Source: Sistotremastrum niveocremeum HHB9708 | Taxonomy: Eukaryota; Basidiomycota; Agaricomycetes; Sistotremastrales; Sistotremastraceae | NCBI GenBank assembly: GCA_001630475.1 | Contig: KV419470.1 | Location: 1 to 59,003, forward strand | Direction: 5' to 3' | DNA: 59,003 nucleotides | Part shown: positions 58,899-59,003 of the stretch, one piece after another | Layout: each line of letters opens with the position of its first letter | Numbering within the stretch: position 1 is the stretch's first letter | Position numbers and translations under genes: made by a program | The notes under the pieces: model-generated | The model's input: the letters and a program-made list of their open reading frames with translations, nothing else | Database searches by the model: none | What the model was told of the DNA's origin: nothing

Positions 58899-59003
58899 TT
58901 AGGTTAGTGGTTAGGTTAGGTTAGCGGTTTTTAGGTTAGCGGTTAGGTTAGCGGTAGATTAGGTTAGCGGTTAGGTTAGCGGTTAGGTTAGCGGTTAGGT
59001 TAG
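58899..59003 (+). repeat. Telomere-like array, unit TTAGGTTAGCGG
   Basis: From 58899 to the last base the sequence is a run of TTAGG- and TTAGCGG-type pieces. The distal part is regular: TTAGGTTAGCGG repeated, a 12-bp unit. The proximal part contains variants (TTAGGTTAGTGG, an extra TTAGG, an expanded TTTTTAGG, TAGATTAGG). The G-rich strand runs 5' to 3' toward the window end, as expected for a chromosome terminus. The unit is not the TTAGGG usual in fungi. Confidence 0.82.

Overview
The window reads as nuclear DNA of a filamentous basidiomycete, most likely an Agaricomycete. Nearly every gene is broken by short (about 45-90 nt) GT-AG introns, CT-rich leaders precede several start codons, and the gene content is fungal: ARB1, uL1, TMA22/DENR, an Nrg1-like repressor, dynactin p150, hexokinase, a Kre9/KNH-like GPI protein, a SLATT-fungal protein and a MLKL-like pseudokinase. 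The last 105 bases are a telomere-like array, so the right edge is probably a chromosome end. The species cannot be fixed from sequence alone.

Layout. 0.8-6 kb (minus): an F-box gene and a DHA2-type MFS transporter. 7-30 kb: a conserved housekeeping block with ARB1 (-), ribosomal protein uL1 (-), a small unknown gene (-), TMA22 (+), an Nrg1-like zinc-finger gene (+) and dynactin p150Glued (-). 30-38 kb: a pseudokinase gene with a MLKL-like N-terminus, split by a 3.3-kb insertion with long imperfect inverted repeats and a candidate 8-bp target duplication. 39.5-46.4 kb: a second MFS/F-box pair in the opposite orientation to the first, with the F-box gene then tandemly duplicated; the middle copy has a premature stop and the last copy has lost its ATG. 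47-50.6 kb: a GPI-anchored surface protein and a complete hexokinase with a 17-nt microexon. 51-55 kb: a probable membrane protein (-) and a SLATT 2-TM protein (+). 56.5-58.8 kb: a RecQ-like helicase whose stop codon lies about 110 bp from the terminal repeat.

How it fits together. The centre-left is ordinary translation/ribosome-biogenesis and cytoskeletal core. The right half looks subtelomeric: duplicated and decaying F-box genes, a transposon-split gene, conflict- or death-type domains (MLKL-like pseudokinase, SLATT) and a telomere-linked helicase next to a non-canonical repeat with unit TTAGGTTAGCGG. The most interesting points are that repeat with its adjacent helicase, the pseudokinase and its insertion, and the inverted MFS/F-box duplication. 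All gene models were spliced by eye and exon borders should be taken as provisional.
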